Assembly (NCBI GenBank): GCA_047602185.1
Contig: JASGHY010000001.1
Location: 2,108,001 to 2,172,000 of the forward strand
Origin: PMP191F sp047602185
GTDB taxonomy: Bacteria > Bacteroidota > Bacteroidia > Chitinophagales > Chitinophagaceae
Length of the DNA: 64,000 nucleotides
Direction of reading: 5' to 3'
Shown here: positions 8,837 through 17,677 of the stretch, in pieces
Layout: each line of letters begins with the position of its first letter
Position numbering within the stretch: the first letter of the stretch is position 1
Translations under genes and position numbers: made by a program
The notes under the pieces: generated by a model
What the model was told of the DNA's origin: nothing
Database searches by the model: none
What the model saw: the letters and a program-made list of their open reading frames with translations, nothing else

Positions 8837-9280
8837 ATGAGCACAAGATTAAACATGTTCAAAACACAGCCAGAGGCTTATAAAGCAATGCTTGGATTGG
8901 AAAAATATACCAGCAGTATTGGTATTAATCCTCTTCAGAAAGAGCTGATCAAAATAAGGGCCTCACAGATCAATGGCTGTGCTTACTGTATCAACATGCA
9001 CACAAAAGATGCACGTAAGCTGGGTGAAACTGAAACCCGTATTTACCTGATCAGCGCATGGAGAGAAGCACCCAATGTATTTAATGAAGAAGATCGTGTA
9101 TTGCTCGAATTGACAGAGTCTGTTACCCTCATCCACCAGCATGGCATCAGCGATGAACTGTACGAAAAAGCGATCACCCTGTTTGGGGAAGAGAAAACTG
9201 CCCAGATCATCATGGCTATTATTACCATCAACGGCTGGAACCGTATTGCGGTATCACTGCACATGCACCCGGAACTGTAA
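8837..9280 (+). CDS. AhpD-like carboxymuconolactone decarboxylase-family protein
   Basis: 147 residues, all-helical CMD/AhpD family. The signature INGCAYCINMHTKDARKLG (residues 46-64) carries the CxxC pair and the following His of the peroxidase-type active site, so an alkylhydroperoxidase-like redox role is more likely than true decarboxylation. Cytoplasmic. Divergent from the MocR regulator and about 100 bp before a GNAT gene on the same strand, likely co-transcribed. The natural substrate is unknown. Confidence 0.88.
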   Translation: MSTRLNMFKTQPEAYKAMLGLEKYTSSIGINPLQKELIKIRASQINGCAYCINMHTKDARKLGETETRIYLISAWREAPNVFNEEDRVLLELTESVTLIHQHGISDELYEKAITLFGEEKTAQIIMAIITINGWNRIAVSLHMHPEL

Positions 9281-9379
9281 TAAACCCGGATGCAAGGGAA
9301 AGTATAGCAAATGAACAGGAACTGCCGGGTCTGTATATGTTAGCAGATCAGGCAGCTCTTTAACCACAAAAAATAGTAT

Positions 9380-9814
9380 ATGTCGCAGATAAGGTATGTT
9401 CAGAACGATCATGATATTGAAAAATGCTGGCAGGTAGTGTATGCCCTGCGTCCGCATTTGCAGAAGGAGAATTATGTGCAGCAGGTAAAGGAGATGGAAC
9501 AGGAAGGCTATCGTATGTTGTACATTGCTGAAACCGTAAACGGTGAGGAGATTGCTGTAGCCTTTGCCGGTTATCGCAATATGCAGATGCTATACTGTGG
9601 TAAGATCATTTATATTGACGACCTGAGCACATTACCTGAATTCCGTGGTAAAGGATATGCAGGTGCTTTACTGGACTATATTCATCAACTGGCAAAAGAG
9701 ACCGGTAAAGACGCCGTACACCTCGATAGCGGCTATCAGCGTAACGATGCCCATCGTCTTTACCTGAATAAGGGGTATAAGCTGGCGAGTCATCATTTTA
9801 GCAGGGGATGCTGA
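9380..9814 (+). CDS. GNAT-family N-acetyltransferase
   Basis: 144 residues. The acetyl-CoA loop is visible as LPEFRGKGYAGALLDYI (about residues 87-103, R/Q-x-x-G-x-G/A), preceded by the beta-strand IYIDDLSTL and followed by AVHLDSGYQRNDAHRLYLNKGY, typical of the GNAT C-terminal half. It probably acetylates a small-molecule amine. Probably in one unit with the AhpD-like gene under MocR control. The stop codon is embedded in the start of heptad block R5. Confidence 0.85.
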   Translation: MSQIRYVQNDHDIEKCWQVVYALRPHLQKENYVQQVKEMEQEGYRMLYIAETVNGEEIAVAFAGYRNMQMLYCGKIIYIDDLSTLPEFRGKGYAGALLDYIHQLAKETGKDAVHLDSGYQRNDAHRLYLNKGYKLASHHFSRGC

Positions 9815-10028
9815 ACGCCTAACGCGAAACGCAGGGTTATAAGTTGTAAGTAGAATACAGCTTAATGCGGAACGCTCAACGCCTAACGCGAATACAGATG
9901 TGCGGATGAAGAATACAGAAGTACGGAAGACAAAATATCGAATGCAGAACTTTGAATATCGAATTTCGAAGGAAATACAAGGAGCAACTGCAAATTGCCA
10001 ACTGCCAACTTGTATTTCCTCGCGGCTT
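9811..10028. repeat. Composite heptad block R5 with dispersed core
   Basis: GCGTTNN-reverse words (CGCCTAA), TTATAAG words, then a core at about 9918-10020 that is almost identical to 27851-27955 and 34151-34240 and to the reverse complement of the block at 19628-19890. It fills the convergent gap and touches both stop codons. Confidence 0.88.
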
Positions 10029-11085
10029 AATTCACAATCCCCCGTACCAGGCCCCTCACTTTCAGGCAGGTAAACATTGTAGCAATATAACCGTCGATTG
10101 GAATATAGGTGAAGATGATACCTGTTACCTTTTTGTTGCGATCGATCCAGGGATGACTGCCAAATGCCCCGGGACTACTATTCTCTACCAATACATCGCC
10201 AGTGGTTGTCAGATCACGCCAGTTGCCAATGCCGTAAATACCGGTTGTATTGATCATAGAGGTGGGATAAGGCGAATAGGCGACTGTTGCTCCTCCCAAT
10301 TGATTTTGCTCCATAGCCGTTACACCAGCTTCGCTTAAAACTCTTGTTCCGTTTGAAGCAATGCCTTTATTCATCAGCATAATGAGCAGTTTGGTATAAT
10401 CATACGGCGTACTACGGCCACCACCCGCAATGATCGGGTTCTGTGTAAGACCGAAGTCTGTATCTGTCATGCCGCAGGGAGTAGTGATCTTATCTTTCAA
10501 TAGGTTGGTCCAGCTTTTACCGCTTACAACTTCGCAAATACGACCTGCTACCTGCATACTTACACCACCGTAATAAAACTTAGTGCCGGGAGGGTTGATC
10601 AGGGCAACGTTTTTTGCAATCAGGTTAACAGCTTCTTCCAGCGTAAGCGTTACATCACTTTCATATCCCTGTGAAGAATTACCGGGAAAACCGGAAGTAT
10701 GTGAGAATAACTGGGCAATAGTAATATTTCCTTTTCCGTAGGTAGTAAAGATGGGCAGGAATTTCCCAACAGTATCACTGAGCCTGATCTTTCCTTCATC
10801 TACCTGGCTCATCAACACGGCACCAGATAACCATTTTGAACAGGAAGCTATTAACTGCCGGGTATTACCATCATAGCCACCATACCCCTTTTCATAAGCA
10901 ATGCTACCGTTCACAGTAATAACAGCATAGCATTTGCCATTGAACTTTGAAGGCACAGAATCATTCAGCACCTGTTCTACAGCACTGAAATCATATCCTT
11001 CAGGATCTTTGGGAAGATCAGTTCCCTTTTTACAGGAGAAAAGTAAAATGCCAGTAGTCAGCAGGAAAAGCAGCATTTTTTTCAT
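10027..11085 (-). CDS. Class C beta-lactamase-like serine hydrolase, lipoprotein
   Basis: About 352 residues from the ATG at 11085; a TTG two codons upstream is also possible. The signal peptide ends in a lipobox (LLFSC, Cys about residue 18), so the protein is a membrane-anchored lipoprotein. The catalytic SxxK is seen as SCSK (about residue 83) within LIASCSKWLSGAVL. The second motif is YYGG rather than a clear YxN, and the third is near GSHPWID. The family includes esterases, D-amino peptidases and carboxypeptidases, so antibiotic hydrolysis should not be assumed. Confidence 0.8.
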   Translation of the reverse strand: MKKMLLFLLTTGILLFSCKKGTDLPKDPEGYDFSAVEQVLNDSVPSKFNGKCYAVITVNGSIAYEKGYGGYDGNTRQLIASCSKWLSGAVLMSQVDEGKIRLSDTVGKFLPIFTTYGKGNITIAQLFSHTSGFPGNSSQGYESDVTLTLEEAVNLIAKNVALINPPGTKFYYGGVSMQVAGRICEVVSGKSWTNLLKDKITTPCGMTDTDFGLTQNPIIAGGGRSTPYDYTKLLIMLMNKGIASNGTRVLSEAGVTAMEQNQLGGATVAYSPYPTSMINTTGIYGIGNWRDLTTTGDVLVENSSPGAFGSHPWIDRNKKVTGIIFTYIPIDGYIATMFTCLKVRGLVRGIVN

Positions 11086-11181
11086 ACGCAATGATTATCG
11101 CACTACAATAAACGATGATAGCGGCCACCATAGTATAAACAATTGCCGGGCCATTTCCCTTATTATACCCCTATAAATGCG

Positions 11182-11215
11182 AAATGCAGCAGGGATTCGG
11201 ACTCCTGCTGCATTT
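11182..11215 (-). terminator. Strong hairpin after the MFS gene
   Basis: AAATGCAGCAGG (11182-11193) pairs perfectly over 12 bp with CCTGCTGCATTT (11204-11215) around a 10-base loop. It lies 26 bp past the MFS stop on the minus strand. The trailing T run is short, so termination is likely but not certain. Confidence 0.65.
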
Positions 11216-11240
11216 GATTATTAAGCTCTTATACTATCCT

Positions 11241-12521
11241 TTACATTTCAGGAGCGATACTTGCCTCAACAGGTGCAGCCGTCTCCCCTTTTTTGGCATT
11301 TGCCAGTTTGGCCTTTACCATCCTGTCTACCCTGTATAGCATCAGGATACCGAAGATCGAAATCCCTACTATGATATATCCCAGGGTGTTGTAATGTTCC
11401 AGCGGACTATATTTCGTTTTTTGTACCACTATCATACCCGCAAAAGCAGCAGCAATACCGCCGGCTACCTGTTGAATAGAGGAGTTAATACTCATAAAAG
11501 CTCCCCTGTCCTGCATCTTTGGTACTGCAGTTGTTAATGCTGAAGCCGGGATCATGCGATTCAGGATACCCATCATCATCAGGATGTTCAAGGTAATAAT
11601 GACCCAAAGCGGCCTGGGTGTCAGGTTTGTATAGATCACTACCATGATCATCAGCCATACTGATGCTGCTACAAACAATTTAAACTTATCAATTTTATCA
11701 CTCAGTCTTCCTACCAACGGCATCACGATCAATGATGCTACACCAGATACCATAAATAAGATGGGTAACTGTTCGTTGGTTACATGCAGATTATTAATGG
11801 CAAATGCACTACCGAAAGGCATCATCATAAAACCACCGATCATCATCAATGCACTGGCTGTAAAACCCACCCTGTAATCTTTTTGTATCAGGGTATGCCA
11901 GAGGTGCAATACAGGGCTTTTATCACGCTGAAACGCCAGGTGTGTTGTCAATGGCTTTAATTGTGTTATGATCAGGATTGCCACCAGTATTGCCAGTCCA
12001 ACGATCATCAGGAATGGCGATTGCCATCCATAAGCATTAGCCAGGTACAAACCAATGGGAATACCCAATACCTGGCTGGCACCAAAACCCATTTGTATAA
12101 AGCCCATTACACGTCCACGTTGTTCAATGGAAAACAAGTCTGTAACAATGGCAAGGGAAATAGAACCAATGACACCGCCAAACAAACCGGTGATAATACG
12201 TGCTGTAACCAACATGGGATAAGTATGCGCAATGCCACAGGCAAATGTTCCGAGAATAAAACCAAAGTAGAAAAACAGCAATAACTTCTTACGGTCAAAC
12301 TTGTCAGCAAACCCCGCAGTAAGAAAGCCGGAAGCACCGGCACTGAAAGCATAAGCTGAAACCGCCCAGCCAAACTGACCGGGTTTTATATCCATTGATT
12401 TCATCAGCATATCTCCCAGCGGAGACATTACCATAAAATCGAGCACTACTGTAAACTGTGTGATCGCTAAGATAAAGATGACGAATTTCTGATACGATGA
12501 GAGAGCCGTTCCTTTTTCCAT
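11241..12521 (-). CDS. MFS transporter (DHA1-type)
   Basis: About 426 residues from the ATG at 12521 (MEKGTALSSYQKFVIF); a longer frame upstream lacks family similarity. Twelve hydrophobic segments are expected and about twelve are visible. The cytoplasmic loop after TM2 has GFADKFDRKKLLLFFYFG, the conserved MFS motif A. TM4-5 has GFGASQVLGIPIGLYL, resembling the antiporter motif of drug:H+ exporters. Inner membrane; substrate unknown. Upstream are a bidirectional terminator and a large heptad block. Confidence 0.87.
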   Translation of the reverse strand: MEKGTALSSYQKFVIFILAITQFTVVLDFMVMSPLGDMLMKSMDIKPGQFGWAVSAYAFSAGASGFLTAGFADKFDRKKLLLFFYFGFILGTFACGIAHTYPMLVTARIITGLFGGVIGSISLAIVTDLFSIEQRGRVMGFIQMGFGASQVLGIPIGLYLANAYGWQSPFLMIVGLAILVAILIITQLKPLTTHLAFQRDKSPVLHLWHTLIQKDYRVGFTASALMMIGGFMMMPFGSAFAINNLHVTNEQLPILFMVSGVASLIVMPLVGRLSDKIDKFKLFVAASVWLMIMVVIYTNLTPRPLWVIITLNILMMMGILNRMIPASALTTAVPKMQDRGAFMSINSSIQQVAGGIAAAFAGMIVVQKTKYSPLEHYNTLGYIIVGISIFGILMLYRVDRMVKAKLANAKKGETAAPVEASIAPEM

Positions 12522-12648
12522 AAGCCTGGTTGTAAATGTAGTTGTTATTAAGTTGTTAACGAGCCGGTGCAATCTCTTTTTGCAGGCCGGCCTTACGAAC
12601 TAAACTCCTGCTAAATTGCAGAAACCGTTACGTTAAGGAAAAATAACA

Positions 12649-12690
12649 AAACACCCGTTGCAAGGTTTCACATAGGGGTGTTTATTTTTT
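12649..12690. terminator. Bidirectional hairpin between the thioredoxin and MFS genes
   Basis: AAACACCC (12649-12656) pairs with GGGTGTTT (12676-12683). A T run follows on the plus strand, and T-rich sequence follows on the minus strand. On the minus strand it would end the TlpA transcript after it passes through heptad block R6. Confidence 0.55.
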
Positions 12691-12719
12691 ACAACAAGCA
12701 TGGTTTATTAAACGGCGTG

Positions 12720-13192
12720 GGAACGTTGATACAGTTTCGGGTGTCGGGTTTAAGGTTTCGGGTTGGGGAATCGTGAGACGTGAGTCGTGAGAACAAGTGA
12801 ATAGTCAATAGTGAATGGTCAGTGGTGAGTAGTTCTTCGTGAATCGGCAATATCGTGAGTGGTCGTTGCTGTATTTGCTCGTAGCTCAAAGCTCGTCGCC
12901 GGTATTCATGATAACTGCAAATTGCCAACTGCCAACTTTCTTCCTGCCTTTCCTTCGATATTCGACATTCAGAATTTGACATTCGATATTTTCACTTCCC
13001 GTACTTCTAACTTCGTATTTCGTACTTTCTTGTGCCTTAACCTACAACTTTGTATTTGCGTTCCGCGTTTAGCGTTAAGCATTCAGCTTTACTCAAGACC
13101 TACAACCTGTATTCCATTCCTCCATTTTCAAATCTTCAAATTCTCAAATTTTGCAATTTGCACATCTGCATATTGGTTAATCCGCACACTTA
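12720..13192. repeat. Large composite heptad block R6
   Basis: About 450 bp built of successive words: TTTCGGG, CGTGAGT, GTGAATA, GCTCGTA, AACTGCC, then six exact TTCGATA-type units at 12954-12995, GTACTTC, GCGTTTA, TACAACC and an 8-base TTCAAATT group. It reaches the TlpA stop codon at 13190. Confidence 0.88.
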
Positions 13193-15001
13193 CAGTTCTC
13201 TCCGGATCACTCCATCCAGGTAATCAAAAATATCTTCTCTTGCACCAGCGGAACGATTGATAATCTGTCCCTCTTTGCCAATGACAATATGAATAGGTAA
13301 ACTATTGATGCCGTATGCTTCACTTACATTACCCGCATTGTTCAACACTGTGTAGAGAAAACTACGCTTCTTAAAAAACTGTCGCAAGGTTTCGGATTTG
13401 TCACCTGTAATAGCAAGAAACACTACGCTATCGTTGTTTTTATATTTCTGTACCAGCTTATTCAAGGTGGGCATCTCTCCTATACAGGGCCCACAACCCG
13501 TTCCCCAGAAGTTGAGCACAACAACCTTGCCCTTCAGCGCAGATAACCTGACCGTATTACCCTGCAGATCGTTCCCGGTGAAATCAGGTGCGCGTTGCAC
13601 CTGCGTTGTTGTTTTGGGCTTTTGCTGCAATGCTGTTACAAATCCTTCAAATGTTTTTTCCTTTACGGTACAAAGCGAAAAAATGGCTTTAATGGAATCC
13701 AGGGCGTTTTCTTTTCCGGATTTGTATAACTGCTTATAATCTTCCATTGCCATATTCAGGTTACCCGCTTTCCGGTAGGCAGCAGCCCTTACCTCTAACA
13801 GGTCAGGCAAAAAATTTCCTTCTTCATTGCTACCAGCTATAATAGCAATACCGGCAGTTGCATGAATAATTGCCTTTTCATATTGCTGCTGCAACAGGTA
13901 CACTTTTGCCAGTTTCTGCAACATGAGAGGCGTTTCCATTTTATCGTGGCTTTTTGAAAGCCTGTACTGGTGATTAATACTTCCATCCTGGAACATCCGG
14001 ATACAACGCAATAATATGGCCTCAGCAGAATCGAGATGTGTTTCTCTTTCAACATAAATACCAGGCAACATACTTAACCCGTAATAAGGAATACTACCAG
14101 CCCGGTAACGCGGCAATAATGCTTTTTCAAAATCAGTTACAGAAAGAGATCTGTCATCATGCAGGTACCAATTCACATTTACGTCTCCTGCAAGTGCAGC
14201 CGCAGGCCATTGCCTGTAAATGACAGCCAGTTGCTGCTTTACATCCTCTTCCACCATTTTAGTGGTTGCCTTATAATATTCGTAATTGTATAAGCTAAAG
14301 GCAAAAGCAGTTTCTTCAGCCTGGGGAAACGTTTTAAATAGCTGAAACAAAAAGGGCTTTGCGACAGACAGGTTACCTGCTTTTGCATACCCAATACATA
14401 ATGCTGCCAGTAACCCTGCCGGAGGCGTCCCGGCGGTTTGATAGACCCGTTCTAAACCCGGTAAAAGAGCCTTGATCATGTTATGACTTTCCTCAATTGG
14501 TTTTACCAATGAAATAACGTTGAAGTATTTACCATAAGCGAGGTAATTAGCAGGATGCATCCCTATCTCTTTCTCAAAAACCGGTTGGGGCTTATCGGTA
14601 AAAAAGTCTTCAAAATAAGCGCCGGCAACAGTCGTTTGCCGGTCTTTTTCATATACGTATAGCTTCTTCAGCGCTTTGTCATCGTCTTTATTTAAAGTGT
14701 AAAAACGAATAGTAAAAGATGCAATAGAATCCGGCAGCATAAAAGACTGACGTAAAATAGTATCCCCGGCAAGCTTTAACGTGTACCATTGGTAGCCACC
14801 CTGTTGGCCAAAAGTGGTCACTTTTGCATAAACAGGTTCTTTGCCTGAGAGCTGAGCACCCACATCCTGCAGGTTATAACTGATCTGTAATGTATCGCGC
14901 CAGCGTGGGTGTTCAGGAAAAACAGTACTTACCTGGGCAAAATTGCTTTGACTGAATAATAGCGCAGTAAGAAACAGAGTATAGCGGCATAATTGGAGCA
15001 T
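13190..15001 (-). CDS. TlpA-like thioredoxin-fold protein with TPR-like middle region
   Basis: About 603 residues from the ATG at 15001, where a signal peptide begins (MLQLCRYTLFLTALLFSQ). An N-terminal beta-rich region and a long helical, TPR-like middle (about residues 150-460) precede a C-terminal redoxin domain (about 470-603). The active site is NFWGTGCGPCIGEMPTL with a CGPC motif, and the cis-proline segment is NSLPIHIVI. Periplasmic thiol-disulfide reductase or an analogue of Bacteroidota TlpA/ResA proteins. Partner unknown. The neighbouring LytS/LytTR genes are divergent. Confidence 0.83.
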   Translation of the reverse strand: MLQLCRYTLFLTALLFSQSNFAQVSTVFPEHPRWRDTLQISYNLQDVGAQLSGKEPVYAKVTTFGQQGGYQWYTLKLAGDTILRQSFMLPDSIASFTIRFYTLNKDDDKALKKLYVYEKDRQTTVAGAYFEDFFTDKPQPVFEKEIGMHPANYLAYGKYFNVISLVKPIEESHNMIKALLPGLERVYQTAGTPPAGLLAALCIGYAKAGNLSVAKPFLFQLFKTFPQAEETAFAFSLYNYEYYKATTKMVEEDVKQQLAVIYRQWPAAALAGDVNVNWYLHDDRSLSVTDFEKALLPRYRAGSIPYYGLSMLPGIYVERETHLDSAEAILLRCIRMFQDGSINHQYRLSKSHDKMETPLMLQKLAKVYLLQQQYEKAIIHATAGIAIIAGSNEEGNFLPDLLEVRAAAYRKAGNLNMAMEDYKQLYKSGKENALDSIKAIFSLCTVKEKTFEGFVTALQQKPKTTTQVQRAPDFTGNDLQGNTVRLSALKGKVVVLNFWGTGCGPCIGEMPTLNKLVQKYKNNDSVVFLAITGDKSETLRQFFKKRSFLYTVLNNAGNVSEAYGINSLPIHIVIGKEGQIINRSAGAREDIFDYLDGVIRREL

Positions 15002-15220
15002 AATTGTTTTTTCTTCAAAAGAAATAAGCCCGGCTGCATTATAAAAAAACGATTGACCATCTGACAAATACCTTTTATAAACAATCAATACAGCCTGACT
15101 AAACCACTGTGGTTACCGGGTTCCATAAATTAATCAGCCATAGGACAGATTTCGTCAGCCGTTTCCCCATTTTCGTCACCCGGATAGTAATATTTGATAA
15201 AAATCCATGAGATTTACAAC

Positions 15221-15227
15221 AAGGAGG
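15221..15227 (+). promoter_or_regulatory. Strong ribosome-binding site that fixes the kinase start
   Basis: AAGGAGG lies 8 bases before the ATG at 15236. Such a full Shine-Dalgarno is uncommon in Bacteroidota and rules out the TTG-initiated extension from 15194. Confidence 0.7.
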
Positions 15228-15235
15228 ATCATTGT

Positions 15236-16375
15236 ATGGACACCAGCGTTGTTGCATCTATAAAAAAGCCTAAGCCACGGGTACAGTTAGCCAAATGGCT
15301 GACCACTACCTGGCAACGTTCATTTACGGATATGCGCTACAGGATCTTATTGCATGCGTCATTCTGGCTGTTCCTGGTCTTCTTCTGGTTACGTGAAAGT
15401 CTTATTGTTCATATAGAACCCCATCAACCACTTACCATTACTTTAACGGGAATAGCACTTTCCCTGTTCTTATTTTATCCTTTGGTATATGGTATTATTC
15501 CTTTGTTGCAGAAAGGGAAATGGATCGCGGCATTATTGGCTTTTATAGCCTATTATATTATTGCCATCTTCCTGAGAACCTATCATATTGATATGCTGGT
15601 AAACAATTATGGCGACTGGTTTGCAGGACAGGATTTCTGGAGTAATTTTTATAAACACCAGCTTGAGCCTGTGCAATTGCTGAAAGGCTTTTTCAGCAGC
15701 ATTACAGGATTGATCACCATTATCTATATCCCACTTACTTTAAAGTTTATCCGTTATGCCTATAACAGGCAATTGAAACAAACACAACTGGAAAAAGAGA
15801 ATGTACAACTGGAGCTTAATTTTCTAAAAGCGCAGGTAAACCCTCACCTGTTGTTTAATTCTCTCAATAACCTGCAATCCTATATAGTGCACGATGAAAA
15901 AGAGAAGTCAATACTCCTGCTCAACAGGCTGGCTGACCTTCTGCGCTTTTCGCTGTACGAGTGTGAAGGTGAATATGTCTCTATACAGCAGGAAACCGCC
16001 CTGCTCAATAATTATATAGCTGTGGAAAGTGTCCGTTACGATGAGGATTCTGAGATCACTGCAGATATCCAGGCCACCACGCTCTCCTACCCGCTCCCGG
16101 CCTTGTTATTGATGCCATTGATTGAAAATGCGTTTAAGTACAGCAGTGCCTTACCCGCTTCAGTAGTTCGTATCAGGCTTACGACCATCAATGATACGCT
16201 TCAACTGGAAGTTTATAATACCTGTGCTGCCGAACGTACTACAAACGGAGGAATAGGCTTGCAAAACGTGCGCAGGAGATTAGAACGTTATTTTCCCGGC
16301 AGGCACCAATTGAATATTCACGATGCCGGAAACAGTTTCACCGTTAACTTAATCATTTACCCACCTGCCGTATGA
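15236..16375 (+). CDS. LytS-type sensor histidine kinase (His_kinase family)
   Basis: About 379 residues from the ATG at 15236. Four hydrophobic segments (residues 35-190) are followed by a short coiled region and the His_kinase domain. The phospho-acceptor box is LKAQVNPHLLFNSLNNLQ and the ATPase N-box is LLLMPLIENAFKY, with the G-box GGIGLQNVRRRLERYFPG. Inner membrane. It overlaps the LytTR gene by 4 bp (ATGA), so the two are translationally coupled partners. The signal is not predictable because no extracellular sensory domain is visible. Confidence 0.92.
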   Translation: MDTSVVASIKKPKPRVQLAKWLTTTWQRSFTDMRYRILLHASFWLFLVFFWLRESLIVHIEPHQPLTITLTGIALSLFLFYPLVYGIIPLLQKGKWIAALLAFIAYYIIAIFLRTYHIDMLVNNYGDWFAGQDFWSNFYKHQLEPVQLLKGFFSSITGLITIIYIPLTLKFIRYAYNRQLKQTQLEKENVQLELNFLKAQVNPHLLFNSLNNLQSYIVHDEKEKSILLLNRLADLLRFSLYECEGEYVSIQQETALLNNYIAVESVRYDEDSEITADIQATTLSYPLPALLLMPLIENAFKYSSALPASVVRIRLTTINDTLQLEVYNTCAAERTTNGGIGLQNVRRRLERYFPGRHQLNIHDAGNSFTVNLIIYPPAV

Positions 16376-17073
16376 ACTGCATAATTGTTGATGATGAACC
16401 ACAGGCCCGTAAACTCTTACAAACCTACCTGTCTTCTGTACCGGGGTGTACAGTTACCCGTGTTTGCCGTAACGCCATGGAGGCATACGAGGCATTACAA
16501 ACTGCCGAAACAGACCTGATGTTCCTTGATATCAAAATGCCTGTTATTTCAGGAACAGATTTTCTGCGTTCACTTAAAAATCCGCCATTGGTTGTTTTTA
16601 CAACAGCTTATGATAAATATGCCCTGGAAGGTTATGAATTGAATGTAGTGGATTACCTGCTAAAGCCGGTCCCGATGCCAAGACTGTTACAGGCAATAGA
16701 TAAAGCAAAAAACCGCCTGGCAGAAAAAAGCAACAGTGCTCCCCAGGCAGCAGCAGATTATACTTTCGTGAAACAGGACCAGAAACTGGTAAAAGTATCC
16801 TTCCGTGATATTCAATACGTGGAGGGTATGCAGAATTACATCAAAATACATCTTAAAGATGCTGTGCTTATAGCTTCCTGCACGATGAAAGCCTTTGAAG
16901 ACCTTTTGCCTGCACAACAATTTATCCGGATACACCGCTCGTATATCGTTGCCCTTTCAGCCATTACAGCCGTAAAGAGCAATGTGGTTGAATTACCCGG
17001 TATTGAGTTACCTATCGGGTTGAGTAACAAGGAGCAGTTGATGAAAGCTATTGGCAGGGGACGTGAGGCATGA
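16372..17073 (+). CDS. LytTR-family response regulator
   Basis: 233 residues. Receiver domain 1-120 with acidic pair DDE (residues 7-9), phospho-acceptor Asp in LMFLDIKMPVISG (about residue 55) and K in YLLKPVP. LytTR DNA-binding domain from about residue 130 (FVKQDQKLVKVSFRDIQYVE and FIRIHRSYIVALSAI). It pairs with the overlapping LytS-type kinase. Targets are unknown; the GH97 gene is convergent and so not an obvious target. The stop codon (GCATGA) lies in the first unit of the next heptad block. Confidence 0.93.
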   Translation: MNCIIVDDEPQARKLLQTYLSSVPGCTVTRVCRNAMEAYEALQTAETDLMFLDIKMPVISGTDFLRSLKNPPLVVFTTAYDKYALEGYELNVVDYLLKPVPMPRLLQAIDKAKNRLAEKSNSAPQAAADYTFVKQDQKLVKVSFRDIQYVEGMQNYIKIHLKDAVLIASCTMKAFEDLLPAQQFIRIHRSYIVALSAITAVKSNVVELPGIELPIGLSNKEQLMKAIGRGREA

Positions 17074-17160
17074 ATCGGCAGACCGCAATCGGCAAAACCT
17101 ATTTCAGGTTACAGGTTTCGAGGATCTCTGATCTCGGGATATAGCAATTTGGGGATTTTA
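17071..17160. repeat. Heptad block R7a
   Basis: CGGCAGA/CGCAATC words and 8-base GATCTCTG-like words directly after the LytTR stop. Confidence 0.6.
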
Positions 17161-17390
17161 AAACCGGGCAGCCGGACTTTGTTAAAAGAAATGGACATGG
17201 ATTGGGGATAAGGTTTCTTCATCGGGTCTGGATGACGTCTTTATGAGGTCTTTAGTTCTAATGCGGGGTAAAGGCGCACTTTCTATATGCTTTTGGCGGA
17301 TACGAGCAATTCATCCGATCGCTTTAGGGTATTTAATCACCGATCGTGAAATGGGGATGCCTGTTGCAGGATACAAAGTTACAGGTCTCA
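17161..17390. other. Unassigned part of the 604-bp convergent gap
   Basis: Between the two repeat portions lies about 230 bp without a plausible gene, hairpin terminator or clear heptad phase. CGATCG occurs twice (near 17318 and 17341). Nothing further can be assigned. Confidence 0.4.
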
Positions 17391-17668
17391 AAGATTTCTG
17401 ATTTCGGAATGTAGAGATTTTGTGATTGAAGACAGGTTTCACGCAAAGGCAGCCAAGGTCCGCAAAGCCGCAAATTGTTTTACCAGGTGCCAACTTGTTT
17501 TTCTGTATTTGCTCGCGGCTCGTAGCTCAAAGCCCGCCGCTAGTATCCACGGCAACAGCAAATTCCCCACTGACAACTGTATTCGCGTTCCGCGTTAAGC
17601 GTTCAGCATTCTGCTGTATTCTACTTATAACCTATAACTTACAACTTATAACACAGTATTGACATCTG
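17391..17668. repeat. Composite heptad block R7b
   Basis: Starts with looser words (GATTTCTG, GCAAAGGC), then clear GCTCGTA, GCGTTCC/GCGTTAA and TATAACC/TATAACT 7-base words, ending with TGCACATT-like sequence just before the GH97 stop at 17678. Confidence 0.75.
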
Positions 17669-17677
17669 CACATTCTC

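Noticed and set aside
10027..11085. Antibiotic-resistance beta-lactamase
   Set aside because: Only the SxxK motif is clear and the family is mostly esterases and peptidases; resistance cannot be claimed from this sequence.
12720..13192. Replication origin with DnaA-box-like iterons
   Set aside because: Units change word several times and do not match TTATNCACA; no dnaA, dnaN or gyr gene is near.
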